Assembly: GCF_025962655.1 (NCBI RefSeq)
Contig: NZ_JAGFPE010000010.1
Coordinates: forward strand, 1 to 64,000
Length of the DNA: 64,000 nt
Origin: Candidatus Symbiopectobacterium sp. NZEC151
GTDB lineage: Bacteria > Pseudomonadota > Gammaproteobacteria > Enterobacterales > Enterobacteriaceae
Direction: 5' to 3'
How positions within the stretch are numbered: the stretch's first letter is position 1; each line of letters begins with the position of its first letter. This document shows positions 31,398-39,677 of the stretch, in pieces. Made by a program: the position numbers and the translations under genes. Below the pieces are notes generated by a model. It was not told the origin of the DNA. It made no database searches and was given only the letters and a program-made list of their open reading frames with translations.

Positions 31398-31977
31398 TGC
31401 GTACTCCATTAATTATTCCATGCTCAACCGGAAAATAAATGCAGGAGCAGCAACAACAGCGATAGCCCGTCATGGTTCACCTCATCAGGAAGCGGAGTGA
31501 TTGCAGAGCGTTCACCGGTACCAGCGCAACGCCCCTATCAGCACAAAGTAAAGAAACTGATGTTTTTCGACATCTGAGATTGCAGACAATCCCTTTTAGG
31601 CATGTCCGAGTTTCCCGGCGAATCGCAACGAGGGGCACTCCGGCGGCTTACGCCGCTACGACCCCATCGCCGCACTTCACCTAACAACGGACATTGTCAT
31701 CAGTCTGAGATATTTTTCGACATCTGATGCTATTAATCCTGAATTGTAGCGACGGGTAAAATACAAAGAGTGGCAAAGTTAAGCAGCGCTTTAGCTTTGG
31801 GATAACACCCGCAGAAAAACAACGGTATATCCGTCTACACCGCTATCCTTTCACACATCCTTACGGCCAAAACAGAGTTTTATATCAGGAAAGTGCATAT
31901 TCATGGGATTTTTATTTATTTAATTCCCCTTTAACGCAGAAAGTAAGATGCAGCTTTCAGGATTGAGGAGATAAACG
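31398..31977. other. 580-bp divergent control region of the sulfur island
   Basis: Separates the leftward oxygenase-ABC operon from rightward mtcBC. No ORF is convincing. It contains two exact copies of TTTTTCGACATCTGA (31563-31577 and 31713-31727, 150 bp apart) enclosing GC-rich DNA with short inverted repeats, and an AT-rich 31730-31930 stretch likely to hold the mtcB promoter. I see no strong MetJ box. Confidence 0.5.
31563..31727. repeat. 15-bp direct repeat pair bracketing ~135 bp
   Basis: TTTTTCGACATCTGA occurs identically at 31563-31577 and 31713-31727. Flanks are partly similar (CTGATG and CTGAGATA upstream). The inner DNA has GGCGGCTTACGCCGC and a CATGTCCG/CGGACATTG pair. It could be two operators of one regulator, or ends of a small non-coding element. 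Confidence 0.6.
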
Positions 31978-33345
31978 ATGGCTGCGCCAACGTCCGTACT
32001 CTCGCTTATTGGCAATACGCCGCTGCTGGAACTGACCCAATTTGATACCGGCCCGTGCCGCCTGTTCGTCAAGCTGGAAAATCAAAATCCAGGTGGATCC
32101 ATCAAGGATCGCGTGGCGCTGGCAATGATCGAAGAGGCAGAACAGCAAGGCAGGTTGAAACCGGGTGCGACCATCATTGAGGCCACCGCGGGCAATACTG
32201 GTCTGGGGCTGGCACTGGTCGCCGCGCAAAAAGGGTATCGTCTGGTGCTGGTGGTGCCGGACAAAATGAGCCGCGAGAAGATTTTCCACCTGCGTGCACT
32301 CGGGGCCGAAGTGCTGTTAACCCGTTCCGATGTCGCCAAGGGACATCCCGACTACTATCAGGACTATGCACAGCGTCTGGCGCACAGCCAGCCTGATGCG
32401 TACTACATCGATCAATTCAACAATCCGGCCAACCCGTTAGCTCACTATCGCAGTACCGGACCGGAACTGTGGCGACAAATGGATGAGCAGGTCGATGCCG
32501 TGGTGGTCGGCGTTGGGTCCGGCGGCACCCTGGGCGGGCTGGCACGCTATTTTGCAGACGTTTCTCCCGATACCGAATTTGTGCTGGCCGATCCACAAGG
32601 TTCGATCCTGACAGACTATGTGCAGCGCGGTGATTACGGCGAAGCAGGAAGCTGGCGCGTGGAAGGTATCGGTGAAGACTTCGTGCCGCCACTGGCGGAT
32701 TTTCGGCAGGTCAGACACGCCTACGCCATCAGCGATGCAGACGCCTTTGCCAGCGCCCGCGATCTGCTGCGTTTGGAAGGTGTTCTGGCTGGCTCCTCCA
32801 GCGGCACCTTGCTGTCTGCCGCATTGCGCTACTGTCAGGCACAGTCTGAGCCGAAACGCGTGGCAACGCTGGTGTGCGACAGCGGCAACAAATACCTGTC
32901 GAAAATGTTTAACGACTATTGGCTGCTGGAGCAAGGGCTGATCCAACGCCCACACCTTGGCGATCTGCGCGATCTCATTACCTATCGCCACGACGATCGC
33001 GCAACCGTCGCTGTCACGCCCGACGATACGCTGGCAGTGGCTCACGCGCGTATGCGTCTGTACGACATTTCACAGTTGCCCGTGCTGGAGAACGATCATC
33101 TGGTCGGCATTCTCGACGAGTGGGATCTGCTCAACAGCGTCAAACAGGACAGCCGTCCTTTCGCACGCCGCGTGCGCGATGCGATGTCGCGCCACGTGCA
33201 GACGCTGGCTTATACCGCGTCTCACGATGCCTTGTTAAGCACCTTCGATCGCGGCCACGTCGCAGTGATCGTGGATGGCGATCGCTTTCTCGGCCTGATC
33301 ACCCGTACCGATGTGCTGAACCATTGGCGTCACACCCTGAACTGA
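31978..33345 (+). CDS. mtcB: Cystathionine beta-synthase (reverse transsulfuration)
   Basis: A 455-residue PLP enzyme joining serine and homocysteine to cystathionine. The N-terminal 330 residues are a cysteine-synthase-like fold: PLP Lys43 in NPGGSIKDRVA, substrate loop EATAGNTGLGLAL near 63, phosphate-binding GVGSGGTLGG near 180. Residues about 335-455 hold two CBS domains, which bind adenosyl ligands in relatives. The domain order distinguishes it from CysK/CysM. GGAGATAAACG precedes the ATG. The next gene, cystathionine gamma-lyase, completes the path. The pair matches the mtcBC genes described in Klebsiella pneumoniae for making cysteine from methionine; E. coli K-12 lacks them. Confidence 0.93.
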   Translation: MAAPTSVLSLIGNTPLLELTQFDTGPCRLFVKLENQNPGGSIKDRVALAMIEEAEQQGRLKPGATIIEATAGNTGLGLALVAAQKGYRLVLVVPDKMSREKIFHLRALGAEVLLTRSDVAKGHPDYYQDYAQRLAHSQPDAYYIDQFNNPANPLAHYRSTGPELWRQMDEQVDAVVVGVGSGGTLGGLARYFADVSPDTEFVLADPQGSILTDYVQRGDYGEAGSWRVEGIGEDFVPPLADFRQVRHAYAISDADAFASARDLLRLEGVLAGSSSGTLLSAALRYCQAQSEPKRVATLVCDSGNKYLSKMFNDYWLLEQGLIQRPHLGDLRDLITYRHDDRATVAVTPDDTLAVAHARMRLYDISQLPVLENDHLVGILDEWDLLNSVKQDSRPFARRVRDAMSRHVQTLAYTASHDALLSTFDRGHVAVIVDGDRFLGLITRTDVLNHWRHTLN

Positions 33346-33372
33346 TATTTGCCCGCTGCTAAGGAATTTACC

Positions 33373-34527
33373 ATGAGCCGTTTTGATACCCTGACCGTAC
33401 ACGCAGGCTACACGCCCGACGCTACCGGCGCCGTGATGCCAGCCATCTATGCCACCTCGACCTTTGCCCAGACCGCGCCCGGAGAGCACGCTGGCTATGA
33501 ATACTCGCGCAGTGGCAACCCGACTCGCGCCGCACTGGAGTCCGCCATTGCCAGCCTGGAGAACGGCACGCAGGGCTATGCCTTTGCCTCCGGCCTGGCC
33601 GCCAGCGCCACGGTATTGGAATTGCTCGATCACGGCAGCCATATCGTCGCCGTGGACGATCTGTACGGCGGCACCTGGCGTCTGCTGGAAAACGTGCGTA
33701 AGCGCAGCGCTGGCCTGAGCGTAAGCTATGTGGAACCGGGCGACAGCGCAGCGCTGGAGCGCGCGGTTACGCCGCAAACCCGGCTTATTTGGGTGGAAAC
33801 CCCCACCAACCCGCTGCTAAAGCTGGCCGATCTGGCCGCGATCGCCGCGATTGCCCAGCGCCACAACCTGATTAGCGTTGCCGATAACACCTTTGCCTCA
33901 CCGGTGCTGCAACGCCCGCTCGATCTGGGGTTCGACATTGTGGTGCATTCTGCCACCAAGTATTTGAACGGTCACTCCGACGTGATCGCCGGGCTGGCCG
34001 TGGTGGGCAACAACCGCGAGCTGGCAGCCAGACTGGCCTACCTGCACAATGCGGTTGGCGGCGTGCTCGATCCCTTCAGCAGCTTTCTCACGCTGCGCGG
34101 TATCCGCACCCTGGCGCTACGCATTCAACGTCACAGTGAGAATGCCCTCACGCTGGCACGCTGGCTGGAACAGCAGCCGCAGGTCGAACAGGTTTATTAT
34201 CCGGGATTGCTCAGTCATCCGCAGTACGAACTGGCCCAGCGCCAGATGGCAGCGCCTGGCGGCATGATCTCGGTGCGTCTGAAAGGGGATGAAGATCGCG
34301 CCCGCCGAGTGATTCAGCGCACTAAAATCTTTACGCTGGCGGAGAGCCTCGGCGGCGTGGAGAGCTTAATCAGCCAACCCTACGCCATGACTCATGCATC
34401 GGTGCCGTTGGAAAAACGCTTGGAGAAAGGCATTACACCACAGCTGATTCGCCTCTCGGTCGGCATCGAGAATGCAGAGGATCTGATCGCCGATCTGCAT
34501 CAGGCGCTATCGGGAGACAACGCCTGA
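33373..34527 (+). CDS. mtcC: Cystathionine gamma-lyase (reverse transsulfuration)
   Basis: A 384-residue fold-I PLP enzyme of the Cys/Met metabolism family that should cleave cystathionine to cysteine, 2-oxobutyrate and ammonia. PLP Lys196 lies in HSATKYLNGHSDVIAG; YEYSRSGNPTR near residue 43 and FASGLAAS near 71 are family motifs. The family also includes cystathionine gamma-synthase (MetB); the mtcB partner directly upstream favours the lyase. ATG 33373 follows AAGGAATTTACC; the frame opens eight codons earlier at a non-ATG codon. It is 27 bp after mtcB, one operon. A hairpin overlaps the convergent tetR stop. Confidence 0.9.
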   Translation: MSRFDTLTVHAGYTPDATGAVMPAIYATSTFAQTAPGEHAGYEYSRSGNPTRAALESAIASLENGTQGYAFASGLAASATVLELLDHGSHIVAVDDLYGGTWRLLENVRKRSAGLSVSYVEPGDSAALERAVTPQTRLIWVETPTNPLLKLADLAAIAAIAQRHNLISVADNTFASPVLQRPLDLGFDIVVHSATKYLNGHSDVIAGLAVVGNNRELAARLAYLHNAVGGVLDPFSSFLTLRGIRTLALRIQRHSENALTLARWLEQQPQVEQVYYPGLLSHPQYELAQRQMAAPGGMISVRLKGDEDRARRVIQRTKIFTLAESLGGVESLISQPYAMTHASVPLEKRLEKGITPQLIRLSVGIENAEDLIADLHQALSGDNA

Positions 34528-34535
34528 TGTCGCAC

Positions 34536-34562
34536 GGCTACGCCTGTTCCGACGGCGTAGCC
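34536..34562. terminator. Hairpin between convergent mtcC and tetR
   Basis: Perfect 9-bp arms GGCTACGCC / GGCGTAGCC with loop TGTTCCGAC. It lies 9 bp after the mtcC stop and overlaps the tetR stop codon. There is no T-run, so Rho-independent function is uncertain. Confidence 0.55.
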
Positions 34563-35104
34563 AATGCCACCAGCAATCGCTGAATATCCTGCGGCGTGGG
34601 CGTCTCGCAGGTGAATAAAATGCGGTACATCAGGGGCGCAATGATGCGCTCAATTATCTGTTGTGCGCTGGCTGGCGCTTCGTGTCGCGCCAGTGCGCGC
34701 TCACGCATCACCTCCAACTGCTGCGCGGTGAAACCGGCGCACTTGCCCGAGCTTTCATGCCCCGGCGTGCCCAACACATCGCGCAGCATCGCCCGGCCCG
34801 GCTCCGAAGCCATCTCTTCGATGTAGGTATTCAGCCAGATCTCAAGATCGCCGGTGAAAGAACCGGTATCCTGCGGCTCGGCATCCGGACGCAGTTTCTC
34901 CACCGCCACATCGGCCAGCAGTTGGGGCAAATCCCCCCAGCGCCGATAAAGCGTAGACGGTGTTACCCCCGCGCGTGTCGCAATGGCGGGAATAGTGAGC
35001 GCCTGACGCCCCATCTCCTGCTCCAATTCGCGCACCGCCTGGTGAATCGCCGCCTGTACTCGCGCGCTGCGCCCCCCCGGCCGCACACCTTGTGTGATCG
35101 CCAT
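34538..35104 (-). CDS. TetR-family repressor
   Basis: A 188-residue regulator with an N-terminal helix-turn-helix (about residues 18-63: ALTIPAIATRAGVTPSTLYRRWGDLPQLLADV) and a C-terminal ligand domain of the TetR_C type. I take the ATG at 35104 (MAITQGVRPGGR), preceded by GGGAGCAACAG; an upstream ATG at 35146 would run through the palindrome at 35143-35171. It is divergent from an MFS transporter gene with the palindrome between them, the standard layout of a repressor controlling its own gene and an efflux pump. Confidence 0.9.
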   Translation of the reverse strand: MAITQGVRPGGRSARVQAAIHQAVRELEQEMGRQALTIPAIATRAGVTPSTLYRRWGDLPQLLADVAVEKLRPDAEPQDTGSFTGDLEIWLNTYIEEMASEPGRAMLRDVLGTPGHESSGKCAGFTAQQLEVMRERALARHEAPASAQQIIERIIAPLMYRILFTCETPTPQDIQRLLVALATPSEQA

Positions 35105-35142
35105 CTGTTGCTCCCAGATCGAACAAAAAACGTTTATTGATA

Positions 35143-35171
35143 CCACTAAAGCAAAATATTTGCTTTAGTGG
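35143..35171. promoter_or_regulatory. Palindromic operator between tetR and the MFS gene
   Basis: Two perfect 13-bp arms, CCACTAAAGCAAA and TTTGCTTTAGTGG, flank a 3-bp centre. Its length and position, 38 bp upstream of the tetR start and 58 bp upstream of the MFS start, are typical of a TetR-family operator. Binding is inferred, not shown. Confidence 0.85.
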
Positions 35172-35229
35172 GGAAATCGCTGTAGCGTTGTTAACGCATA
35201 ATCTTAGCTTTTATACCACAGGACACGCC

Positions 35230-36435
35230 ATGACGGTGATCAGCAATACCGTGATACGCGCCACAACCCGGCGCGATGCACTCACGCTCGCATTACATAG
35301 CCTCACGCTGATCGCTTTTATGGCGGCCTCCAGCGTGCCGACGCCGCTCTACCGACTGTATCAGCACGATTGGGGATTTTCCGCGACGCTGCTTACCGTC
35401 ATCTTCGCAGCCTATGCCTTTGCCCTGCTGTTCGCCCTGTTGATCGCTGGCCGACTTTCCGATCACGTGGGGCGACGCCCGGTGATTGCCGCCGCGCTGC
35501 TGCTTAACATCGCCGCCATGCTCTGTTTTCTCTTTGCATCGCATCCTTATGGGCTCGTCGCCGCACGCATCGTACAGGGCTTTGCCACCGGGCTGGCAAC
35601 CGCTGCGGTGGGTGCCGCTCTGCTGGATGTGCATCCCGAACGCGGATCGCTGGTCAACAGCATTGCACCGCTGACCGGTATGGCCGCCGGTGCAATGCTG
35701 AGTTGCGCCCTGCTGGCGTATCAACTGGCACCGCTCCACAGCGGCTATCTGCTGCTGCTCGGCGTATTTGTGCTGCTGTTGATCGGTCTGGCGTGCACGC
35801 CGGAAACCGGCCTACGTCGCAGCGGTGCCTGGGCCAGCCTGCGCCCGAGCGTTGCCGTGCCGCCGCAGGCCAGAACCGCTTTTTGGCGCGTGATGCCGGG
35901 CAACGTCGCGGTGTGGATGGTGGGCGGGTTCTATCTCTCGCTGATGCCCTCGTTGCTGGCGCAAAATACGCCTGCGGTTTCCCCTTGGCTGAGCGGCATA
36001 TCCGTCGCAGCCCTGACGCTAAGCGGTGCGGTGGCGATTCTGCTGGCGCGGCGCACTGCCGCCACACCGACACTGCGCGCGGGCGCGCTCTGCCTGATTG
36101 TCGGCATGACGCTGATGCTGTTCGCGGTCCATCGCGCCAGCACCGGTTGGCTGCTGGCGGGGGCATGTATCACCGGGTTGGGGTTTGGCATGGCATTCCT
36201 CGGTGCGCTGCGTAGCGTGCTTCCGCTGGCAAAGCCACACGAACGCGCCGGCCTCACCGCCGTGTTCTACATCGAAAGCTATTTGGCAAACAGCGTACCC
36301 GCCATCATTGCAGGCTACCTGACGCAGCATCTGGGGTTGATCGCCACCACCTATGTATACGGTGGCGTGATCTTGACGCTGGCGACGCTGGCCATCGTAC
36401 TAACGTTCATCCCGCGGTTAACCAAAGCGAAATAA
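35230..36435 (+). CDS. Major facilitator superfamily transporter
   Basis: A 401-residue inner-membrane carrier with about 12 hydrophobic segments. The MFS loop 2-3 motif appears as AGRLSDHVGRRPV near residue 75. ATG 35230 is at the family-like start; an in-frame ATG 31 codons upstream crosses the operator and lacks similarity. Because it is divergent from a TetR gene and shares the operator, export of a toxic compound or metabolite is likely; an efflux substrate linked to the neighbouring sulfur genes is possible but unproven. Confidence 0.88.
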   Translation: MTVISNTVIRATTRRDALTLALHSLTLIAFMAASSVPTPLYRLYQHDWGFSATLLTVIFAAYAFALLFALLIAGRLSDHVGRRPVIAAALLLNIAAMLCFLFASHPYGLVAARIVQGFATGLATAAVGAALLDVHPERGSLVNSIAPLTGMAAGAMLSCALLAYQLAPLHSGYLLLLGVFVLLLIGLACTPETGLRRSGAWASLRPSVAVPPQARTAFWRVMPGNVAVWMVGGFYLSLMPSLLAQNTPAVSPWLSGISVAALTLSGAVAILLARRTAATPTLRAGALCLIVGMTLMLFAVHRASTGWLLAGACITGLGFGMAFLGALRSVLPLAKPHERAGLTAVFYIESYLANSVPAIIAGYLTQHLGLIATTYVYGGVILTLATLAIVLTFIPRLTKAK

Positions 36436-36551
36436 AATTAACAAAATCATAATAATAAACAACCTGACTGCATAAGTTATAAATAATTCGTCTTGCGATT
36501 TATCCCTGTAAAGAGAATGGTTATGGTCTACCTCTTTTGCGGAGAACGCCC

Positions 36552-37073
36552 ATGACCACATTATCCATATTTCAACTGCCGCACACGGCACAGCCCGCTG
36601 AGCAACTGGCCGCCTTCGGCGATATCGCCGAGCTGCTGGCGGGTGCCGGAATCCAGCTCGAACGCTGGGAGATTGGCTCGCTGCCCGCAACGGTGGACAG
36701 TGACACACTGCTCACTCATTTTCAGCAGGATATTGAGCGCCTCAAACTGCAAGAGGGTTACACCGCCGCCGATGTGATCCGCATTACGCCGGATCACCCC
36801 GACAAACAGGCGCTGCGCGAGAAGTTTTTGCAGGAACATACCCACAGCGAAGACGAGGTGCGCTTTTTTGTCACGGGTAGCGGCACGTTCTTCGTTCCGC
36901 TGGGCGACAAGGTGTTTCGTTTAACCTGTGAAGCGGGTGATCTGCTGCGCGTTCCGGCCAACACCCGCCACTGGTTTGACTGCGGCGCACAACCGGACTT
37001 CACCGCCATCCGTATTTTCACTAATCCGACAGGATGGGTGGGACATTTCACCGGGCAGAAAACCTTCTATTAA
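36552..37073 (+). CDS. mtnD: Acireductone dioxygenase (ARD), standalone
   Basis: A 173-residue cupin metalloenzyme of the methionine salvage pathway, oxidising the acireductone to the keto-acid precursor of methionine (Fe form) or an off-pathway product with CO (Ni form). The metal ligands His96, His98, Glu102 (HTHSEDEVRFF) and His140 (PANTRHWFDCG) are at the same numbers as in the characterised Klebsiella enzyme. ATG 36552 follows GGAGAACGCCC. No other mtn gene (mtnA, mtnB, mtnC, mtnK) lies in the window, so the pathway must be completed elsewhere, or the enzyme serves another role. It is 116 bp after the MFS gene, same strand. Confidence 0.92.
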   Translation: MTTLSIFQLPHTAQPAEQLAAFGDIAELLAGAGIQLERWEIGSLPATVDSDTLLTHFQQDIERLKLQEGYTAADVIRITPDHPDKQALREKFLQEHTHSEDEVRFFVTGSGTFFVPLGDKVFRLTCEAGDLLRVPANTRHWFDCGAQPDFTAIRIFTNPTGWVGHFTGQKTFY

Positions 37074-37088
37074 CGCCTACCGTGCTTT

Positions 37089-37105
37089 GCCCGGCGTCGC
37101 CGGGC
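37089..37105. terminator. GC-rich hairpin between convergent mtnD and ydjE
   Basis: GCCCGGCG and CGCCGGGC are perfectly complementary around a single T, 16 bp after the mtnD stop. No flanking T-run, so it may slow polymerase or stabilise mRNA ends rather than terminate alone. Confidence 0.5.
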
Positions 37106-37115
37106 GAGCCCCTCT

Positions 37116-38471
37116 TCACAGCTGCGTGATCTCTTCCAGCGATACCATGCGCGTTTCAATACCAAACACGAAAAGTATCAGTGCGCAGCAAGCCAGCAGC
37201 ACCCCGAGTACGATAAACACCGTGGTTGAGCCATAGTGCGTTAATAAGCTTGCTACGCCATAAGGGGTAAAGACCGCGACGATGCGCCCCACCGCATTGA
37301 CAAAACCGGAGCCGCGCAGCCGCATATGGGTAGGCCATAGCTCAGGAATATAAACGGCGGAGGAAAAACAGACATACATGTACAGGAAAAAAATCATCAC
37401 CAGCCCACAGGAAATAATCCCAAACTCGCTCTTCTGCAAGGAGTAGTAATACCCCAGCAGCGCAATCAAAATTAGCAAGCCGGAACCAAACAGGCGGCGT
37501 GGGAACTTATCAATCACCAACGTTGCGAAAAAAATCCCCACAGGCGCGCCAATCATAATGACAGCGGTCATAAATATCGATTTAGTGACGTCAATACCGG
37601 AGTTAACAAATATGGTGGGGATCCACACGGTAATGGTATACAGAGAGATGTTCATGGCAATCAGTACGGTAATTGCGACACAGGTTCGCCTTAACATTGT
37701 GCCTTTAAACAGATCCCAAAACGATCCCGCTTCACTTATCGGGGTATCAGCAGCATTTACCGTAGGGAGTTGTCTGAGGCTAATCTTCTTTTCATTCTCG
37801 ATACTTTTTTCAATATCGCGCAGACTGTTCTCCGCCAGATCGGTGTGTCCCTTCCCCGCCAGCCAGCGCGGTGATTCAATAAAATAGACGCGCGAAAGGA
37901 ACCAGGCAGCCAGCATGCCTAACCCGCCGATCAAAAACATCACGCGCCAGCTCAAGTAGGAGATCACCACCACCCCAATTGCCGCCGACAACATCGGGGC
38001 CCAATTGCCCACAAAGGAGAGGCGAGCAGACCATTTTCCGCGAATACTGGCAGGAATAAACTCGGCAAAAGAGGCATAGCCGACCATAATCAACGCCCCC
38101 ATGCCAATCCCCATCAAACAACGAAACACAATCAACCAATACATATCCGGCACAAAGGCTGCTGCCGTCGCCGATATACCGACAATCAATAAATTCATGC
38201 GGAACGCTTTGCGTCTGCCAAGACAGTCGCCAATAAAACCGCCCAACAATGAACCTAGAAAATACCCCAGCATCAATGCGGACGTGAATGCCGCATTCAG
38301 GTAGTTGTTAGACCAACCGTTACTAACCAGTTTGGCTAACACCACATTGCCTGAATAACTGAGAAAACCGGTCAGTAATAAACTAAAACCAATAATGCCA
38401 AAAATACGATAATGAAACGTAGATACCGGTAAACGATCTAATCTCGTGCCAATGCCATCATGATGTTTCAT
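37116..38471 (-). CDS. ydjE: MFS sugar-porter-like transporter YdjE
   Basis: A 451-residue carrier with 12 predicted membrane segments, of the MFS metabolite:H+ symporter type (FIGDCLGRRKAFR near residue 80, ESPRWLAGKG near 200, and a second RRLFGSG loop). E. coli YdjE is 452 aa and sits at the same place relative to ydjF. It ends the leftward ydj cluster but is separated from ydjF by 313 bp containing an ERIC repeat, so it may have its own promoter. Ribosome-binding site GAGGCAATAAC. The substrate is unknown; an acidic long-chain sugar is suggested by the adjacent enzymes. Confidence 0.88.
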   Translation of the reverse strand: MKHHDGIGTRLDRLPVSTFHYRIFGIIGFSLLLTGFLSYSGNVVLAKLVSNGWSNNYLNAAFTSALMLGYFLGSLLGGFIGDCLGRRKAFRMNLLIVGISATAAAFVPDMYWLIVFRCLMGIGMGALIMVGYASFAEFIPASIRGKWSARLSFVGNWAPMLSAAIGVVVISYLSWRVMFLIGGLGMLAAWFLSRVYFIESPRWLAGKGHTDLAENSLRDIEKSIENEKKISLRQLPTVNAADTPISEAGSFWDLFKGTMLRRTCVAITVLIAMNISLYTITVWIPTIFVNSGIDVTKSIFMTAVIMIGAPVGIFFATLVIDKFPRRLFGSGLLILIALLGYYYSLQKSEFGIISCGLVMIFFLYMYVCFSSAVYIPELWPTHMRLRGSGFVNAVGRIVAVFTPYGVASLLTHYGSTTVFIVLGVLLACCALILFVFGIETRMVSLEEITQL

Positions 38472-38784
38472 GTTATTGCCTCAGTGCATTGCCTGGTCAT
38501 ATAAGGCTGATATAACCGTCATACTTCAAGTTGCCTGTGCGTTGGCTGCGTTCGTTCACCCGAATCACTTACCTGAGTAAGCTCATCGGGACTCACTCAC
38601 TTGCCGCCTTCTTGCAACTCGAATTATTTAGGGTATAACGACAGAGAAGATGTCAGAACTGACAATCAGTATTTCTGTCGCTGTAGGGTATATCGCCTTA
38701 TTTTTATTAATAATCACTCAGGCAATGCGCAAGGCATAAGATAACATTCACTCGATGTGCTCAATGAATGCGTATTTTACACAT
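38472..38784. other. 313-bp gap between ydjF and ydjE
   Basis: Holds an ERIC-type repeat (38518-38636) close to the ydjE start, plus an AT-rich tail after ydjF. No ORF. The ydjE promoter, if separate, must lie in or beside the repeat. Confidence 0.5.
38518..38636. repeat. ERIC-type intergenic repeat, uninterrupted copy
   Basis: About 119 bp from GTCATACTTCAAGTTGCC to CTCGAATTATTTAGGGTAT. It is the inverse complement, with few differences, of the outer parts of the copy at 5066-5260, and keeps the ACTTACCTGAGTAAGCTC core. It lies 47 bp upstream of ydjE and would be transcribed in its leader if ydjE is read from ydjF. Confidence 0.88.
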
Positions 38785-39543
38785 TCAAAATATCAGTTTT
38801 ATATTATTCTTATGGCAAAAATCAACCCATTCATCGCCCGGTGTCTTATCGGTTATAATGTAATTTATATGACTAAAATCCACTAACTTGACGAACGCCT
38901 TTTTATCAAACTTCGAATGATCGATAAGCAGCGCCACTTCGGTGGCTTGCTGAATCATCGCCTTTTTGATTTCGGCTTCCGCTTCATTCGAATCAAGCGC
39001 ACCGCTGTTCATATCCAATCCTTTACAGCTCATCACCATAATATCGACGTGATATTTTCCAATCACTTCTTTGGTAATGCGTCCTTGTAACGACAGCGTA
39101 TTTTTATTCAGCTCACCGCCTGTCGAAACGACATTGATTTCTGACTGCGCCAATTCATGAAAGGCCTCTGTTGAATTGGTCAGTAGTGTCAGGTCGTTCC
39201 TTTCCTTTAACAGCTTTAATAATTCCACCACGGTAGTGCTGGAATCCGCAGCCATGGTTGTTTTGTGTTCGGTAAACGGCAGCGCGTTTAATGCGATAGC
39301 CTGTTTTTCTTCAATAAAAGATTTCGCTCTCTTATAGAAGTGCACATTCTCCGTCAGGCTGCTGGCGTTTAATACCGCACCGCCATAGGTTCGGGTGAGA
39401 TATCCCTCACCTTCTAATTTCTCGAGATCCCGACGAATGGTTTCTTCCGTTACTTGAAAAAGATGACTCAAATGGGTCACGGTGACTTTCTTGTCATTTG
39501 CGACCATCTGTTTTATCGATTGAAGTCGATCTTTTGCTGCCAC
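38785..39543 (-). CDS. ydjF: DeoR-family regulator YdjF
   Basis: A 252-residue repressor: N-terminal winged HTH (AAKDRLQSIKQMV, then VTHLSHLFQVTEETIRRDLEKLEGEGYLTRTYGGAV) and a C-terminal sugar-phosphate-sensing DeoR domain (MAADSSTTVVELL, VSTGGELN, IDHSKFDKKAFV). I choose GTG at 39543: it follows AGGGGTATTACT and gives exactly the 252 aa of E. coli YdjF. The longer ATG frame adds 23 unrelated residues. It probably controls the ydj operon using a phosphorylated sugar from YdjH as inducer. Confidence 0.9.
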   Translation of the reverse strand: MAAKDRLQSIKQMVANDKKVTVTHLSHLFQVTEETIRRDLEKLEGEGYLTRTYGGAVLNASSLTENVHFYKRAKSFIEEKQAIALNALPFTEHKTTMAADSSTTVVELLKLLKERNDLTLLTNSTEAFHELAQSEINVVSTGGELNKNTLSLQGRITKEVIGKYHVDIMVMSCKGLDMNSGALDSNEAEAEIKKAMIQQATEVALLIDHSKFDKKAFVKLVDFSHINYIITDKTPGDEWVDFCHKNNIKLIF

Positions 39544-39677
39544 AGTAATACCCCTGTTTCCGTTAACAACATGATATTTGCGTATTATGTCACATACCAT
39601 ATGTACTTTCAAAAAAACATGTCTGAATCACAGAAAAATCATGTCTTTTTATATTGAAACAGAGGTAACTGTCGCGA

